A DNA stretch of 64,000 nucleotides from Enchytraeus crypticus (GCA_905160935.1 CAJHZI010000600.1:427001-491000); one strand, 5' to 3'; counted from the stretch's first letter, positions 23,095 to 34,129 are shown. Notes: generated from the letters alone by a model not told the origin. Numbers and translations are program-made.

Positions 23095-23385
23095 TGATGA
23101 GCTACAATCAGTGCTACAACATCTGCTACATCACTACTATAACCACTGCTACATCACTAGTACAACCTCTGCTACATCACTAGTACAACATCTCCTACAT
23201 CACCAGTACAACATCTGCTACGCCACTACTACAACCTCTGCTACATCACTACTACAACCAGTGCTACATCACTAGTACAACCTCTGCTACATCACTAGTA
23301 CAACATCTGCTACATCACTAGTACAACATCTGCTACATCACTAGTACAACATCTGCTACAATCACTACTATATCTGCTACATCAC
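23095..23385. repeat. 23-bp minisatellite, left block
   Basis: Units such as CATCTGCTACATCACTAGTA + CAA repeat with small changes. The array is interrupted at 23386 by the hAT-like element and resumes at 24648. Confidence 0.9.
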
Positions 23386-24115
23386 CAGTGTTATTTCAGT
23401 TCACAAATTAATTTCAGTTTTTTATTACTATTATATTCTAGGATCATAATTTCTATTACCATTCTAATTTCAGTTTTCAAATAGCTTATAAATTCTATTA
23501 CTATTCTAATTTCAGTTCTTTAATAATTTCCAATTTCTATTACTATTCTATTATTGAAAATAATTTCTATTTTGTTATTTACTAAATTCTATGATATTTT
23601 CATTAGAATTTTTCAATTAACAAATTGCGAATATGCAAATTAAATATCAGTAGAGAAGCTAAAGATTTCATTTTATCAGGTATAGTTCCAAAATGTAAGG
23701 CCACTTATTCTTGCACATTTTTCACGAAGTAGGCCTATAGTTCAGTAACCAGGAAATGACAAAATTCTAAGTATTTTAGAGGCTGCAAGTCAAATTTGTT
23801 TCAGATTTTAAACAGAATAAAAGTTACATAAATAGTGAAAATTGAAATTTCTTAAAACAACCTGACGTTCAAATGAATTTTTCAAAGAACATTTCTACTA
23901 ATTTACATTCATGCACATTGCATCATTTCTTTGAGTCGATATTTATATTATTTGCTTTTCTTCATTTTTAGTTTGCATATTTTTTAGTTATTATTTTTTC
24001 GTATGCATGATGTGTGGTCAACTAGATAGGTTTTTAAACATCTTTGATGGTCTAGTGTGTATTATTTCATATTTGAGTTGAGTGCTTTTTTGAAAATAAA
24101 CATATTCTCTCTCTT

Positions 24116-24162
<47 letters not shown>

Positions 24163-24647
24163 GTTAAATTTCAGAAGAACTCGCATTTGAACTCGCATTT
24201 CATGATTTTTCTGAAGCTTCCTCTGACTACCGGCTGTTAGCAAGCCACATAAGGAGAACATTCTTTTTACATAGGCTTAGGATGCCGGTACCAGATCTTC
24301 AACGGATAGCTGCTAATCTATTGTACACTGACCTATTGTCTTTCCAAAAGAGCAATGCATCAGTATAATTGCAGCAGTAAAATTGCTGCTGGTGACATTA
24401 GATAAAGAGGTATTTAATTGAAAAGATTCATTTGTAAAAATCTATATATATATATATATATTAACTTATCACAATTTCCGTTCTTATCAAATTTCCGTTA
24501 AAGTTACTATTCTATTCAGGACACCGAAATTTCATTTTTATTCTATTTCTATTTTTTAAATAATTTCCATTCTTAATTTCCGTTATCGGTAACGGAGGTC
24601 AATAATTTCCGTTCCAATTTCTATTACCGTTAACGGAAATATCACTG
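23386..24647. mobile_element. non-autonomous hAT-like element inserted in the minisatellite
   Basis: The ends are inverted repeats: left CAGTGTTATTTCAGTT, right (reverse complement) CAGTGATATTTCCGTT. An 8-bp duplication TACATCAC flanks both ends (23378-23385 and 24648-24655). CAGTG termini with 8-bp duplications are typical of hAT transposons. The 1262-bp interior is T-rich and carries a (CT)n tract near 24103-24160 and a (TA)n tract near 24445. I find no transposase frame. The duplication sequence is also part of every minisatellite unit, which weakens its weight slightly, but both junctions are consistent with insertion into one unit. Confidence 0.65.
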
Positions 24648-25500
24648 TACATCACCAGTACAACATCTGCTACATCACTAGTACAACATCTGCTACGTCA
24701 CTGCTACAACCTCTGCTACATCACTAGTACAACATCTGCTACGTCACTGCTACAACCTCTGCTACATCACTGGTACAACATCTGCTACATCACTAGTACA
24801 ACATCTGCTACATCACTAGTACAACATCTGTTACGTCACTAGTACAACATCTGCTACGTCACTGCTACAACCTCTGCTACATCACTAGTACAACCACTGC
24901 TACATCACTACTACAACATCTGCTACATCACTACTACAACCACTGCTACATCACTACTACAACATCTGCTACATCACTACTACAACATCTGCTACATCAC
25001 TAGTACAACATCTGCTACATCACTACTACAACATCTGCTACATCACTACTACAACCACTGCTACATCACTAGTACAACATCTGCTACATCACTAGTACAA
25101 CATCTGCTACGTCACTGCTACAACCTCTGCTACACCACTGGTACAACATCTGCTACATCACTAGTACAACCTCTGCTACAATCACTGCTACATCACTAGT
25201 ACAACATCTGCTACAATCACTAGTACAACATCTGCTACATCACTAGTACAACCTCTGCTACAATCACTGCTACATCACTAGTACAACATCTGCTACAATC
25301 ACTAGTACAACATCTGCTACAATCACTGCTACAACCTCTGCTACAATCACTACTACAACCTCTGCTGCAATCAATGCTACAACCTCTGCTGCAATCACTG
25401 CTACAACCTCTGCTACAGTCTTTGCTACAGTAACTGCTACAACCAAAACTACACCCACTGCTACAACCACTTCGACACTCACTGCTACAATCACTGCTAC
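24648..25500. repeat. 23-bp minisatellite, right block
   Basis: This continues the array at 23095-23385 for about 37 units. It becomes more diverged toward 25500, where a SINE abuts it. Confidence 0.9.
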
Positions 25501-25635
25501 TACTGGTAGAGCCAGTGGCGATGTCGGTAAGATATTCGACTGCGGATCAGTATGTGCGGGTTTAAAATCTTGGGCTCGCCCTTCACTGACATCGCTTTTG
25601 AATGATGAAGCTGACCTTAACATTAACTGTTTTAG
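25500..25635 (+). repeat. tRNA-derived SINE family 2
   Basis: Starts TAGAGCCAGTGGCGATGTCG (A-box-like) and continues to GTGCGGGTTTAAAATCTTGG (decayed B box). It ends TCACTGACATCGCTTTTGAA. It is inserted at the end of the minisatellite. Confidence 0.75.
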
Positions 25636-25857
25636 CATTTGCAACCACTGCTACAAACATTGCGCCTCAACGTACATAGAAGTTGAAACTTTCGTTTTTC
25701 TTGTTATCTTAAGAAAATATTTTTCATTGAGATTTACGAAATTTCTTATTTAGTTTTGATTTAGTTTTTAATCTAGAAAAAATGCTGGTCGAACAAATCG
25801 ATTCTTGATAAATACCTAATTTATTTATCATTTCTCTTCAATAAATCAGTCAATAAG

Positions 25858-25960
25858 ATTTAACGTCTGGTTACTTGCCATAAGGCAATGTCAGGGACGT
25901 CTCTTGGAGACTCTGTACAACCAGACACCAAAACATCAACAATGACGACTGCGTATACAC
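25858..25960 (-). mobile_element. LINE 3'-end fragment
   Basis: The reverse complement of the 3' part of the element at 11885-12260: AAGGCAATGTCAGGGACGTC, then TCTTGGAGACTC and CAACAATGACGACTG. Confidence 0.6.
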
Positions 25961-26637
25961 TTCAACTAACTAACAGGCTACAGCCTTAACTTAATTAATT
26001 GTCTAATTTGTTGAAGAATACACAATACAATTTAACTACGTATCATGATAGCTGTCACTTAGTAGCATAACTTAAATTCAAACCATTAGGAATTTGTAGT
26101 ACACGGCCAAAAATGGTAGATTTGTCACCTGAAAAGTAGAATTCATCTCAAGCTACGTCAATCACTAAGCTTTCAAAATAATACCTGACGTTGTGTTCTT
26201 CGCACTGAAGCTTATATGGTTAGTTACTAAGTACTCTTTTTTTTTTTTTTTTGCACACATGACATGCCGCATGTGCTACATAGTTTCCTTTCTAGTTGTT
26301 GTTTTTATAGTTTTCGTTATTTCCTCTCCGTGATTATTAGTAATCGACTAGTCGTTGCCTTTTGTTGGCGCTCCAATAGCAGCCGGCGCGGATTTACATT
26401 CAAAGCTGTCGCCACTCGGTCTTCCAAAGTGGTCGCTCACAATTTACTAACTGCTTGCAAAGTGGCTTTACTTCGTTCAATGGACGAGCAGCTTAACTGT
26501 GGGAGCTAAATCACCTCTAGTGATCCTAAATCCCCTCTAGGAATCGCTAAATCCCCCTGAGTTCGGTAAGTCCAAAAATTAATCCTTAATTGTAGATATA
26601 TGAAGATCCTTGAGCAAGGTGCGCGACGGCATTACAA

Positions 26638-26816
26638 TGACATGTTTAAACCGTTAGGCAATTAATTTTGACCATTTTCTCTATAGCCAATCCAGTGAAT
26701 GTCCGAGATTTACTCTCAGATGAGCGCGGCGTGCATTTGAACCCATGAGGGTTCAATGGCCTACACCTCAGGATCTATCATTTAAAACTTCATGACGTCT
26801 CCCCTACGTAGCTATT
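26638..26816 (-). repeat. tRNA-derived SINE family 1, partial
   Basis: Keeps ATGTTTAAACCGTTAGGCAA, GAGATTTACTCTCAGATGAG and CATGACGTC. The B box is altered (TGCATTTGAACCCATGAGG on +). A family 2 piece follows directly at 26816. Confidence 0.7.
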
Positions 26817-26872
26817 AAAGCTACGTTAACGTCAGTTTCCTCACTCGAAAGCGATGTCAGTGATGGACATCC
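26816..26872 (-). repeat. tRNA-derived SINE family 2, 3' part
   Basis: TTAACGTCAGTTTCCTCACT and CGAAAGCGATGTCAGTGA, in reverse orientation, abutting the family 1 copy. Confidence 0.65.
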
Positions 26873-27045
26873 CTATATCGTCTACATGTATATTAATTAA
26901 GACGTTCAATATAGATACATCGACATTTAGCATCTCAATCTGCTAATCAATTTATTATGATGGATATAGAAAGGTATCTCTAACCACTAATGATTTAGAA
27001 TACATAAAAGTACATATGTGAATAGTGTTATAATAAATAATAGTA

Positions 27046-27283
27046 ACACACATTATAGTGAAATGATCAACTACGTTGATATCTATCACTTTTATATCAC
27101 ATGTTTAAACCGTTAGGCAATTTACTCCATTTTCCGTGTAACCAGTCCAGTGAATGTCCGAGATTTTACTCTCAGATCAGCGCGGCTGGGATTCGAACCC
27201 ACGAGGATTCCATTCACCTTAGGATCTGTCCTTTAAAAATTTATGACGTTATCTACACCTCTAACCATTGCGCTATAGACATT
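27046..27283 (-). repeat. tRNA-derived SINE family 1, near full length
   Basis: Runs from ATTATAGTGAAATGATCAAC through CGCGGCTGGGATTCGAACCC (B box on the minus strand) to TTGCGCTATAGACATTC (A-box side). Confidence 0.8.
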
Positions 27284-27286
27284 CAA

Positions 27287-27627
27287 TAAAACTTAGTCTG
27301 TTTTTAAAAGAGTTTATCAAAACTACGTGTAACCAAAAGCATTAGACAGTTAAACTAAACTCTACCTTCACAGGACTCAATATGTAGGCTATACTACAGC
27401 AATTAAATACCTACATAGGCCTACATGTTTAATATTGAAAATAAGACTAAACTGGTAAAGATAGACATATATGCTATCTGCGTTTTTATTATACGCTTTC
27501 GTACCTTTCCTTCTGCTTTTCAAGTATTCATTAGCAGAGTCCTGTGAAGGTAGAATTTAGTTGAACTGTTTAATGCTTTTAGTTACATATAGTTTGATAA
27601 ACTCTTTTATAAACAGACTAAGTTTTA
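27287..27627. repeat. long inverted repeat, about 90-bp arms, about 160-bp spacer
   Basis: The left arm (AAAACTTAGTCTG ... CTACCTTCACAGGACTC, to about 27378) pairs with the right arm (GAGTCCTGTGAAGGTAG ... CAGACTAAGTTTT, about 27537-27627) with scattered mismatches. It could be a fold-back or MITE-type element. I see no clear target duplication. Confidence 0.8.
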
Positions 27628-27799
27628 TATCATAAAATGAAGAAAGTGCATTAGATTCTAAGTTTTAGTTTTAATTTCTACTAATTGAAATTTTTTAGTT
27701 ATACAGAAATTAGTGTATACAACAATATATTGTCATATTGGACTTAGCCGCTTAGGTTACTTCAACTCGAAAAGTAGATAAAAGAAAACGTTGAGTAGA

Positions 27800-27925
27800 T
27801 ACTTAAGTTTGGACTGATTTTCTGGATTTTGGAATTTGCACCGTTTTTAGACCTTTTTTTGATCGCCGGCTTGTCTCAATAGTGCTCGTTATGTCATTGA
27901 TGATTGTAGCACTCTGGTTTTGTTA
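27800..27925 (+). mobile_element. LINE 3'-end fragment (TTTGGACTGATT family)
   Basis: TTTGGACTGATTTTCTGGAT, GGAATTTGCACCG, then ATGTCATTGATGATTGTAGC. It is the same 3' UTR as the element ending at 14140 and lies just before the RpL19 gene. Confidence 0.7.
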
Positions 27926-28009
27926 TGATATGAATCCTTTGCGATGAAAAAAGAAATGAAGTAAATTTCGGCGACATCTGGTGTGGATTATGAGAATTCG
28001 TGCCACCAT

Positions 28010-28043
28010 CTTTCTTTTCACGTTGTTTCACTGTGAGGATGGG
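28010..28043 (+). CDS. RpL19: ribosomal protein L19, putative exon 1 (start codon 28039)
   Basis: A pyrimidine-rich stretch (CTTTCTTTTCACG at 28010) looks like the 5' terminal oligopyrimidine start of a ribosomal-protein mRNA. An ATG at 28039 is followed by GG and a GTTAGT donor. Joined to the exon at 28918 it gives [12 protein letters not shown], matching the usual number of residues before LR-QKRLAA in L19. Phase (2) and total length (606 nt, 202 codons with the stop) agree. An alternative first exon ending ...TTTTTTAT before GTAAAC near 28668 would make the protein one residue shorter. The assignment is an inference. Confidence 0.5.
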
Positions 28044-28917
28044 GTTAGTTTCTGAAGTTCTGTTTTCATTTTTCGTCAAACTTCTCTCTTTGCCTAACTT
28101 TTGTAGCCTTAAGAAACGAAAAATAGTATGCATTCGACGAGCCGCTTATATTATTTGTAAAGATTAACATCTGCGGAGTTAAGCAAATAGAAAATTTGCG
28201 GTCTGTTTTTGTCAACCACGTTGTCGTTATACATGTGTATGCTCTGTTTTCTATAAGTTTATATTTATTTTATTGTAACTTATTAAGAATCTTTCTGTCT
28301 TTAATATCATGGGACTAAGAGATGCGGTGATGTTAGCCAAGTTTTACTAACAGTAAAGAGTTCTAGTTAATTGTGAAAATCTAGCTCATATAAGAAATTG
28401 CATTACTTTTAAGGGCAGAATCAAACCTATATAACTTCAAAGCGAGATACCGTTCTTAAATTAACGAGTGAAGATAAATATGCTATCCATAAATTTGTTT
28501 AATATCTTTAAACATTGCTGTTATGATAGAGCAGGAGTAAATAAGGATAAGCTTCTAGTAGAAGGCAAGCATCCCGTCCTGTATAAATGGTTTTGGTGGT
28601 GCGAGAGCTCTGAATGCAAGATAGCTTAGATAGCTTCAGTGCAATTTCTAGAAATTCTACTTTTTTATGTAAACCTACTAAAATTATATTGGCCAGTCCA
28701 CTTTAGTCATTTCATTTATTCTGAACGTATTTGTTTAAAATTATTTAATTTAATTTAAATGTCTTCTTCATAAGCAATGGTAAATTTTACATCTGTCATT
28801 TCAATATCAATTTATTCCTAATATTTGTTAAAATGAAAGTTTTTTAAAAATTGTTTATTAGATATAAACTTTGGCTATGATTTGTAAATGATTAAGACAC
28901 TTTCTGTGATGCTGTAG

Positions 28918-29024
28918 GACCCTGAGATCCCAGAAGAGGCTTGCAGCCAAAGTCCTAAAGTGTGGAAAAAATAAGATATGGTTGGATCCGAATGAAACCA
29001 ACGAAATATCTAATGCCAACTCGA
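28918..29024 (+). CDS. RpL19: ribosomal protein L19 (eL19), exon 2
   Basis: Encodes [20 protein letters not shown] followed by [14 protein letters not shown], the highly conserved N-terminal part of cytosolic large-subunit protein eL19. The acceptor is TGCTGTAG and the donor GTAAGT. Exit phase is 1, completed by the exon at 32178. The gene is a host for snoRNAs in its introns. The family identity is certain from this and the next three exons. Confidence 0.95.
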
Positions 29025-29734
29025 GTAAGTAATTTCTACTTTTGATTTACTTTGCTTTTTTTACTTCGTGATATTGCCATATTTTACTCCTTACATCTAA
29101 TTGGTGATATTGGTAGATGGATCATAGTATATTAATATTCATTGCAGAAGCGTGTTCTGTAAATGAAGTTGAATAAATAGTATTTATTTTCCTGTAAATT
29201 TTCAGTGCATTCTCTTTTTCTCACTTCACGTCCAACAGATGCAGGTGTTTTCTAACTTCATGTCCAACAAATGCGGTGTTTTCTATATGTAATTGATTTA
29301 GTTACTAAATATACTGAATTATAACTTTCAAAAAGTATCTCTTCTTTTAAAAAATAGCTTATTTTAGTGATGTTAGATAGCTTTTATCCTCAAGAGAAGA
29401 CAGTTCTGCTTAGCAGTTTTCAATTTTCTTTGAGTTTGTTGAAAAATAAAGTCCTGTGGCCCCAAATTTGGATCCTTTGGTCCCAAATCCTATCCTCATC
29501 TTTCACAAAAAGTTTAGAGGTATATTCCATAGTATTTAACAAGTCTTTGCTTTTAATGAAAGCTTGGTGCATTGTAATAAATGACTTGTATAATATGTAT
29601 GAATTGACTTAAAGTTGTATAGATAATTGAAGTATGTACATTTTGGTTGACATTCACTGGGTTAAATGTAGCGTTAGAATAACAAATTTTTTGATCTTAT
29701 TAGGATGACTATCTATTGTTTCTATACTTGTATT

Positions 29735-29959
29735 CAACACATAACACATTGGACCATGTTACTTTAGGGTGACTTGGACCGATGTGTTTCATGTGGTATA
29801 ATGGGAGCTGATCTATATTCAGTATAATCTCTACCACAGTGTTGTAGAGCATCCTGGTCCCACTATCACTGGTGTGGATAGGGGTCCTGCATATTCCATC
29901 AATATCCCTTAGTTGCTTGTTAACCATTACTGGGGTAGTAAACCATGCAGGATACAAAA
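29735..29959 (+). ncRNA. SNORA73: U17/E1/snR30 H/ACA snoRNA, copy 1
   Basis: The two motifs diagnostic of U17/snR30 are present in the 3' hairpin: ATATTCC (m1) and AAACCAT (m2), set in CCTGCATATTCC ... AAACCATGCAGG as in vertebrate U17. The RNA ends GCAGGATACAAAA with the ACA box three bases from the end. An H box AGAGCA follows the 5' hairpin, whose terminal stem pairs CAACAC with GTGTTG. U17 acts in the nucleolus in early cleavages that release 18S rRNA, not as a pseudouridine guide. It lies in intron 2 of RpL19, sense orientation, so it is probably released from the spliced intron. Confidence 0.92.
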
Positions 29960-30081
29960 CTTGACTGTAGGGCATATGTCCTGGTTAATTTGAGTGAAGT
30001 TGTTATTATGAATTTGATATGGCAAACTTGTTCTGCTTGCAATTTTTCGCTCATTGTTCTTTAATAGATGATTAAATGATG

Positions 30082-30141
30082 ATACTAACTTTATTAAACA
30101 ATAATATTCTTAAATGTAGCTGACAGTATAAACTTGCTCAT
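30082..30141. repeat. 60-nt intronic repeat, copy 1
   Basis: ATACTAACTTTATTAAACAA ... TATAAACTTGCTCAT occurs again at 31296-31355 with one visible mismatch. Both copies are in RpL19 intron 2. Its role is unknown. Confidence 0.85.
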
Positions 30142-30477
30142 GATGATGAGCAGCATATCAAGACCGTGAACGCAGGATATTGTTGGATACTTGTACATAC
30201 ATTATACATACATAATAAAAAAGATAGTTCTCAAGTTTATAAAAAGATAAAAGAAATTCCTTGAAGAGAAATCATAAGGGAACAAAGAAGAAGTACACAT
30301 GAAAATACTCCAAATAAGAAAAGTGCTAACATATAGATTCTTAATTAATAAATTAAAGATAAGCATGGAAAATAAACATACATATGTATACGATATAAAG
30401 TAAACAGACAATTTAATAAAGACTTGAGTATATTAGTCTTATTAGATATCAAATTCAATTTTGCGGATAGTCGCGAT

Positions 30478-30565
30478 GGATCAAGATTAGTGGAGGAAGA
30501 TGGTTGGATAGAGTACTCTTTTGTCCGTAAAATGATGCCAAACAGAGATCGATGATGATGATGAT
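30478..30565 (+). mobile_element. LINE 3'-end scrap
   Basis: ATGGATCAAGATTAGTGGAG, GAAGATGGTTGG and a terminal (GAT)n run resemble the W-K-M-V end of RTE-type polyproteins. It is short and diverged. Confidence 0.3.
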
Positions 30566-30728
30566 GACGATACTTGTTATATTGTCAAATAGGTTTAAAG
30601 GGAATTGCTATTGTTTTATTAGAATTTATATTTATTATACTTTTTGGTCTCTGTTCATTTAGAGTTGCTTAATTATCTTTCTGCTCACAACTAGAAATTT
30701 ATTGATGCTAGAACTCGAAATTTTGTTT

Positions 30729-30861
30729 CTGCAGACCTAATTACTGGCGCCATTGATTACCGTGGTGGTTCCAGCAGTTTGTCTGCTACATGATTTCATT
30801 GACTACTGGATTGAATCATATCTAAATGTGGATGATTCATTATTCCAATCAATGGACACAA
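30729..30861 (+). ncRNA. second H/ACA snoRNA, copy 1
   Basis: Two hairpins with the H/ACA layout. Hairpin 1 is closed by GCAGAC/GTCTGC, with an inner CGCCAT/GTGGTG stem. An H box ACATGA follows. Hairpin 2 is closed by CATTGA/TCAATG with an inner TGAATCAT/ATGATTCA stem, and an ACA box sits three bases from the end. Both hairpins have internal loops suited to guiding pseudouridylation. I have not assigned a target. A second copy is at 33689. Confidence 0.8.
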
Positions 30862-31295
30862 ATATCTGTCTATATGTCTAGGGATTAATAGTATATTTTA
30901 ATATCATTTTTGTTAGGCCCACTAAAATCATATTGCAACCAAGTGTGAATAAATTTAAACAGAACATGGCCCAAAATAAGTCGTTTGTTTTCAAATAATG
31001 ATTATCCTGTAGAAGTTGATGATTACATTCGGCTGCCCAGTAATTTATCATTTTCTATCATCTAATGAGAAACATCTTAAAAACAAACCACATCTGACTG
31101 TCATGCTATGGTGTCCTCTAATTGCATATTAATATCCAATATTTCCAGTATGTGGTTCCAATATTTTTTATGCATTTTTCTCTGACTATGGTTTGATGAA
31201 GTGAACAAGCAATGTAGCTGACATTTCTTAAGGTTATAGTGATAAATGCATATATGGCCAACATTTGTGAAGCTATAGGTGTTGGAATTTTATTC

Positions 31296-31355
31296 ATACT
31301 AACTTTATTAAACAATAATATTCTTAAATGTAGCTGAGAGTATAAACTTGCTCAT
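31296..31355. repeat. 60-nt intronic repeat, copy 2
   Basis: Nearly identical to 30082-30141, lying 150 nt before U17 copy 2. Confidence 0.85.
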
Positions 31356-31504
31356 ATGCAATATGCCGCATCACAGTTTTAATATCAATTCAACTTAACT
31401 AAATATGAATTTGCAGGCATAGTAGCATTAATTCTAAACATGTTGATTATTTTGAATTCTAGACATTGGATTAACTTCTTTCTTGTATGTTTCTTGTTTC
31501 TTTT

Positions 31505-31729
31505 CAACATGTAACACATTGGACCATGTTACTTTAGGGTGACTTGGACCGATGTGTTTCATGTGGTATAATGGGAGCTGATCTATATTCAGTATAATCT
31601 CTACCACAGTGTTGTAGAGCATCCTGGTCCCACTATCACTGGTGTGGATAGGGGTCCTGCATATTCCATCAATATCCCTTAGTTGCTTGTCAACCATTAC
31701 TGGGGTAGTAAACCATGCAGGTTACATAA
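31505..31729 (+). ncRNA. SNORA73: U17/E1/snR30 H/ACA snoRNA, copy 2
   Basis: 225 nt, like copy 1, with intact m1 (ATATTCC), m2 (AAACCAT), H box (AGAGCA) and ACA box. The 5' end reads CAACAT instead of CAACAC, which still pairs with GTGTTG through a U-G pair. The end reads GGTTACA where other copies have GGATACA. It lies in RpL19 intron 2. Confidence 0.92.
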
Positions 31730-32177
31730 TTTAATGCATATGCAGTGTAAGCATTTCATTTTGCAATACTGCATATTTCTGCATTATATTCATTTTATAT
31801 TTTATTTTTTACTTTTAATAAAAAAAAGTAACTGAGCAGTGAAAAATGCTGTCTTTAATAGATTCGGTTTTCTTTGGTTTCGTGTTACTACATTTGGACG
31901 GATTTCTTTAACTCTGTATTCCATTTGTAGTTCAGTATACATTTGAGCTATTTTACCGTAATATGTAAGATTATAATGTACATGATATGGCTGACATTTC
32001 TCAACTGGCATATTAATTGCAAATGGAAAAAGTAGTGTTGCATCTACATATGTGAAATGGTTTTTATTGAATTTTATTTATTTTTGCCATTATTACTATA
32101 ATCTATCCAGTTTTGCACTATATACTGTAATTTTGGTATCTAGTATCTTTGCACAGATGTATATTTTTGTATTTTAG

Positions 32178-32421
32178 GGCAGAACATTCGCAAGTTAATC
32201 AAGAATGGCTTGATCATCCGTAAACCGGTGGCTGTTCACTCACGTGCGAGGGTCCGCAAGAATGCGATTGCTCGCAGGAAGGGACGTCACACCGGCACCG
32301 GAAAGAGAAAGGGTACAGCCAATGCTCGTATGCCTCAGAAGATTGTCTGGATTCGTCGTATGAGAGTTCTCCGCAGACTGCTGAAGCGGTATCGTGAGGC
32401 TAAGAAGATCGACAAGCATCT
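32178..32421 (+). CDS. RpL19: ribosomal protein L19 (eL19), exon 3
   Basis: Encodes [16 protein letters not shown], then [19 protein letters not shown] and [20 protein letters not shown], ending in [17 protein letters not shown]. This is the basic rRNA-binding core of eL19. The acceptor is ATTTTAG. The donor GTAAGA splits a Leu codon (phase 2), completed by exon 4. Confidence 0.97.
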
Positions 32422-32927
32422 GTAAGAGTTCTATTGGCTTATGTAATGGAATGTTGTTCTTGTCAGCATAAACTCTGTGCCAGGTTGTGCCTGTATTAAG
32501 GTGCTGATGGTTATGTAACAAAAGTGCAATTAAAAAATTATTATTTTTCTATTCTTTGCTACTTAGGTGTTATTTTAACTAATTGGTAAAGGGATTTATA
32601 TAACCAGAATTCACTTGTAAAACTAAAATTCTCAACTTCGCTTTTATTAGAGATTCTGCACAAAAAATAGGTTTTTGCTCGATCAAAAACGTTTAGATTA
32701 ATGTTAACAGCATTTATAATTTAGAAAAAATTGTTTGCTTTTCAATAAATTTTAACTTCCTGCTCACCATATAACTTTTTAAATATCTTTCTTTTGTTGT
32801 AAAGATGAACAAAATTTCTTTCATTGTATTACCAAAGTCAAATTATTTCGTTGAGTTCAGTTGATTTCTATGTACCACGTTGAGCTGTGTTTATATTTTA
32901 CTATCTTAGTGTTTCACAGTAAAGTAT

Positions 32928-33152
32928 CAACACGTAACACATTGGACCATGTTACTTCAGGGTGACTTGGACCGATGTGTTTCATGTGGTATAATGGGAG
33001 CTGATCTATATTCAGTATAATCTCTACCACAGTGTTGTAGAGCATCCTGGTCCCACTATCACTGGTGTGGATAGGGGTCCTGCATATTCCATCAATATCC
33101 CTTAGTTGCTTGTCAACTATTACCGGGGTAGTAAACCATGCAGGATACAAAA
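32928..33152 (+). ncRNA. SNORA73: U17/E1/snR30 H/ACA snoRNA, copy 3
   Basis: 225 nt in RpL19 intron 3, with all boxes intact. It shares the variant GTCAACTATTACCGGGGTAG with copy 4, so copies 3 and 4 look like the most recent pair. Confidence 0.92.
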
Positions 33153-33688
33153 CTGTAAGACATATAAACACAATACCTTAAAAATGACTGTGACATTTGA
33201 TGTATTTTTTGATAATAATCTCAAATTAAGCGAAGTTTTCAAAAATAACTTATTTAGATAGATACATACCATTTTGCTAAACATTCCTTTGTAGTACAGC
33301 TGTGGCCAGAAGTTATGGAGCAAACAGTAATTATTATTAATGACTGTTTCCCCATTCTTTTTGGCATATTTGAAATGAAAAATTGACAATAAGGACTAGT
33401 AGTGAGTGGTGCTAAAATTTCTTATTACTTGATGGGTCATATATGTATTATTCCATGAATTAAGTATTAATTAGCCCCATATTATTGCTCAGATACTTTC
33501 ATTCTTTAATAACTTGTAAAAGTCAGTGTATATATATATATCTACAGAGTTATAACTGTATGTATAAACATATCACTTAAGCTGCAATTTTTTATTCTGT
33601 GGACATGATAAGACTTTTTGAAGCAGGAAAACTTAATGGTTGTATAGGGCTTGTATATTATTTGGGTGTGAATTCAGGATATGATCTT

Positions 33689-33821
33689 CTGCAGACCTAA
33701 TTACTGGCACCATTGATTACCATGGTGGTTCCAGCAGTTTGTCTGCTACATGATTTCATTGACTACTGGATTGAATCATATCTAAATGTGGATGATTCAT
33801 TATTCCAATCAATGGACACTT
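33689..33821 (+). ncRNA. second H/ACA snoRNA, copy 2
   Basis: 133 nt, the same length as copy 1 at 30729. Within the RNA I see two substitutions, both in the inner stem of hairpin 1 (CACCAT/ATGGTG here). Each exchanges an A-U pair for a G-U pair, so the fold is preserved. H box ACATGA and ACA box are intact. It lies in RpL19 intron 3. Confidence 0.8.
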
Positions 33822-34129
33822 GAACTAGACTGCAACTCTTAAGCAGAATATGAATGTGATGTGCTATTTATAAGATTAAATAAATTGTAAAGCCTCACAG
33901 GATTTTTGTTCTGAGCTTGATATTTGTTAGCTTCCCAAAAAAATTACAATTCATTATTTTTGATTGGAGAAAAATTACTGGTTGTTTGAAGTTTAACTGC
34001 ATTTTTCTATAGAAAATACTGATATTTTAATATTCACTAAAAATCCTATTACTCTGCACTTTCTATTTAAAAAGCATTTTTTGGTAAAATGGGAATTAAA
34101 AATGTTATTTTAATGACAATTATAATAAT

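Larger units (their letters stand above)
21063..28009. other. intergenic region dominated by repeats
   Basis: Between the zinc-finger stop and the RpL19 first exon I see no convincing gene. The content is satellites, SINEs, a hAT-like insertion, AT-rich (AAT)n-like tracts near 22370 and 22640, and an inverted repeat. The open frames near 23039 and 25270 are products of the 23-bp minisatellite. Confidence 0.6.

Noticed and set aside
25270..25644. Minus-strand Val/Ala-rich frame resembling a membrane protein
   Set aside because: Translation of the 23-bp minisatellite plus a SINE.
29709..29975. Minus-strand open frame repeated five times in RpL19 introns (AWFTTPV ... RDIDGICRTPIHTSDSGT)
   Set aside because: It is the antisense of the U17 snoRNA copies. 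RNA boxes and exact 225-nt length explain the conservation; start codons and flanks differ between copies.
30075..30122. C/D box snoRNA (ATGATGA ... CTGA) in RpL19 intron 2
   Set aside because: Spacing is short, no terminal stem, and the C box is missing from the second copy of the repeat at 31296.
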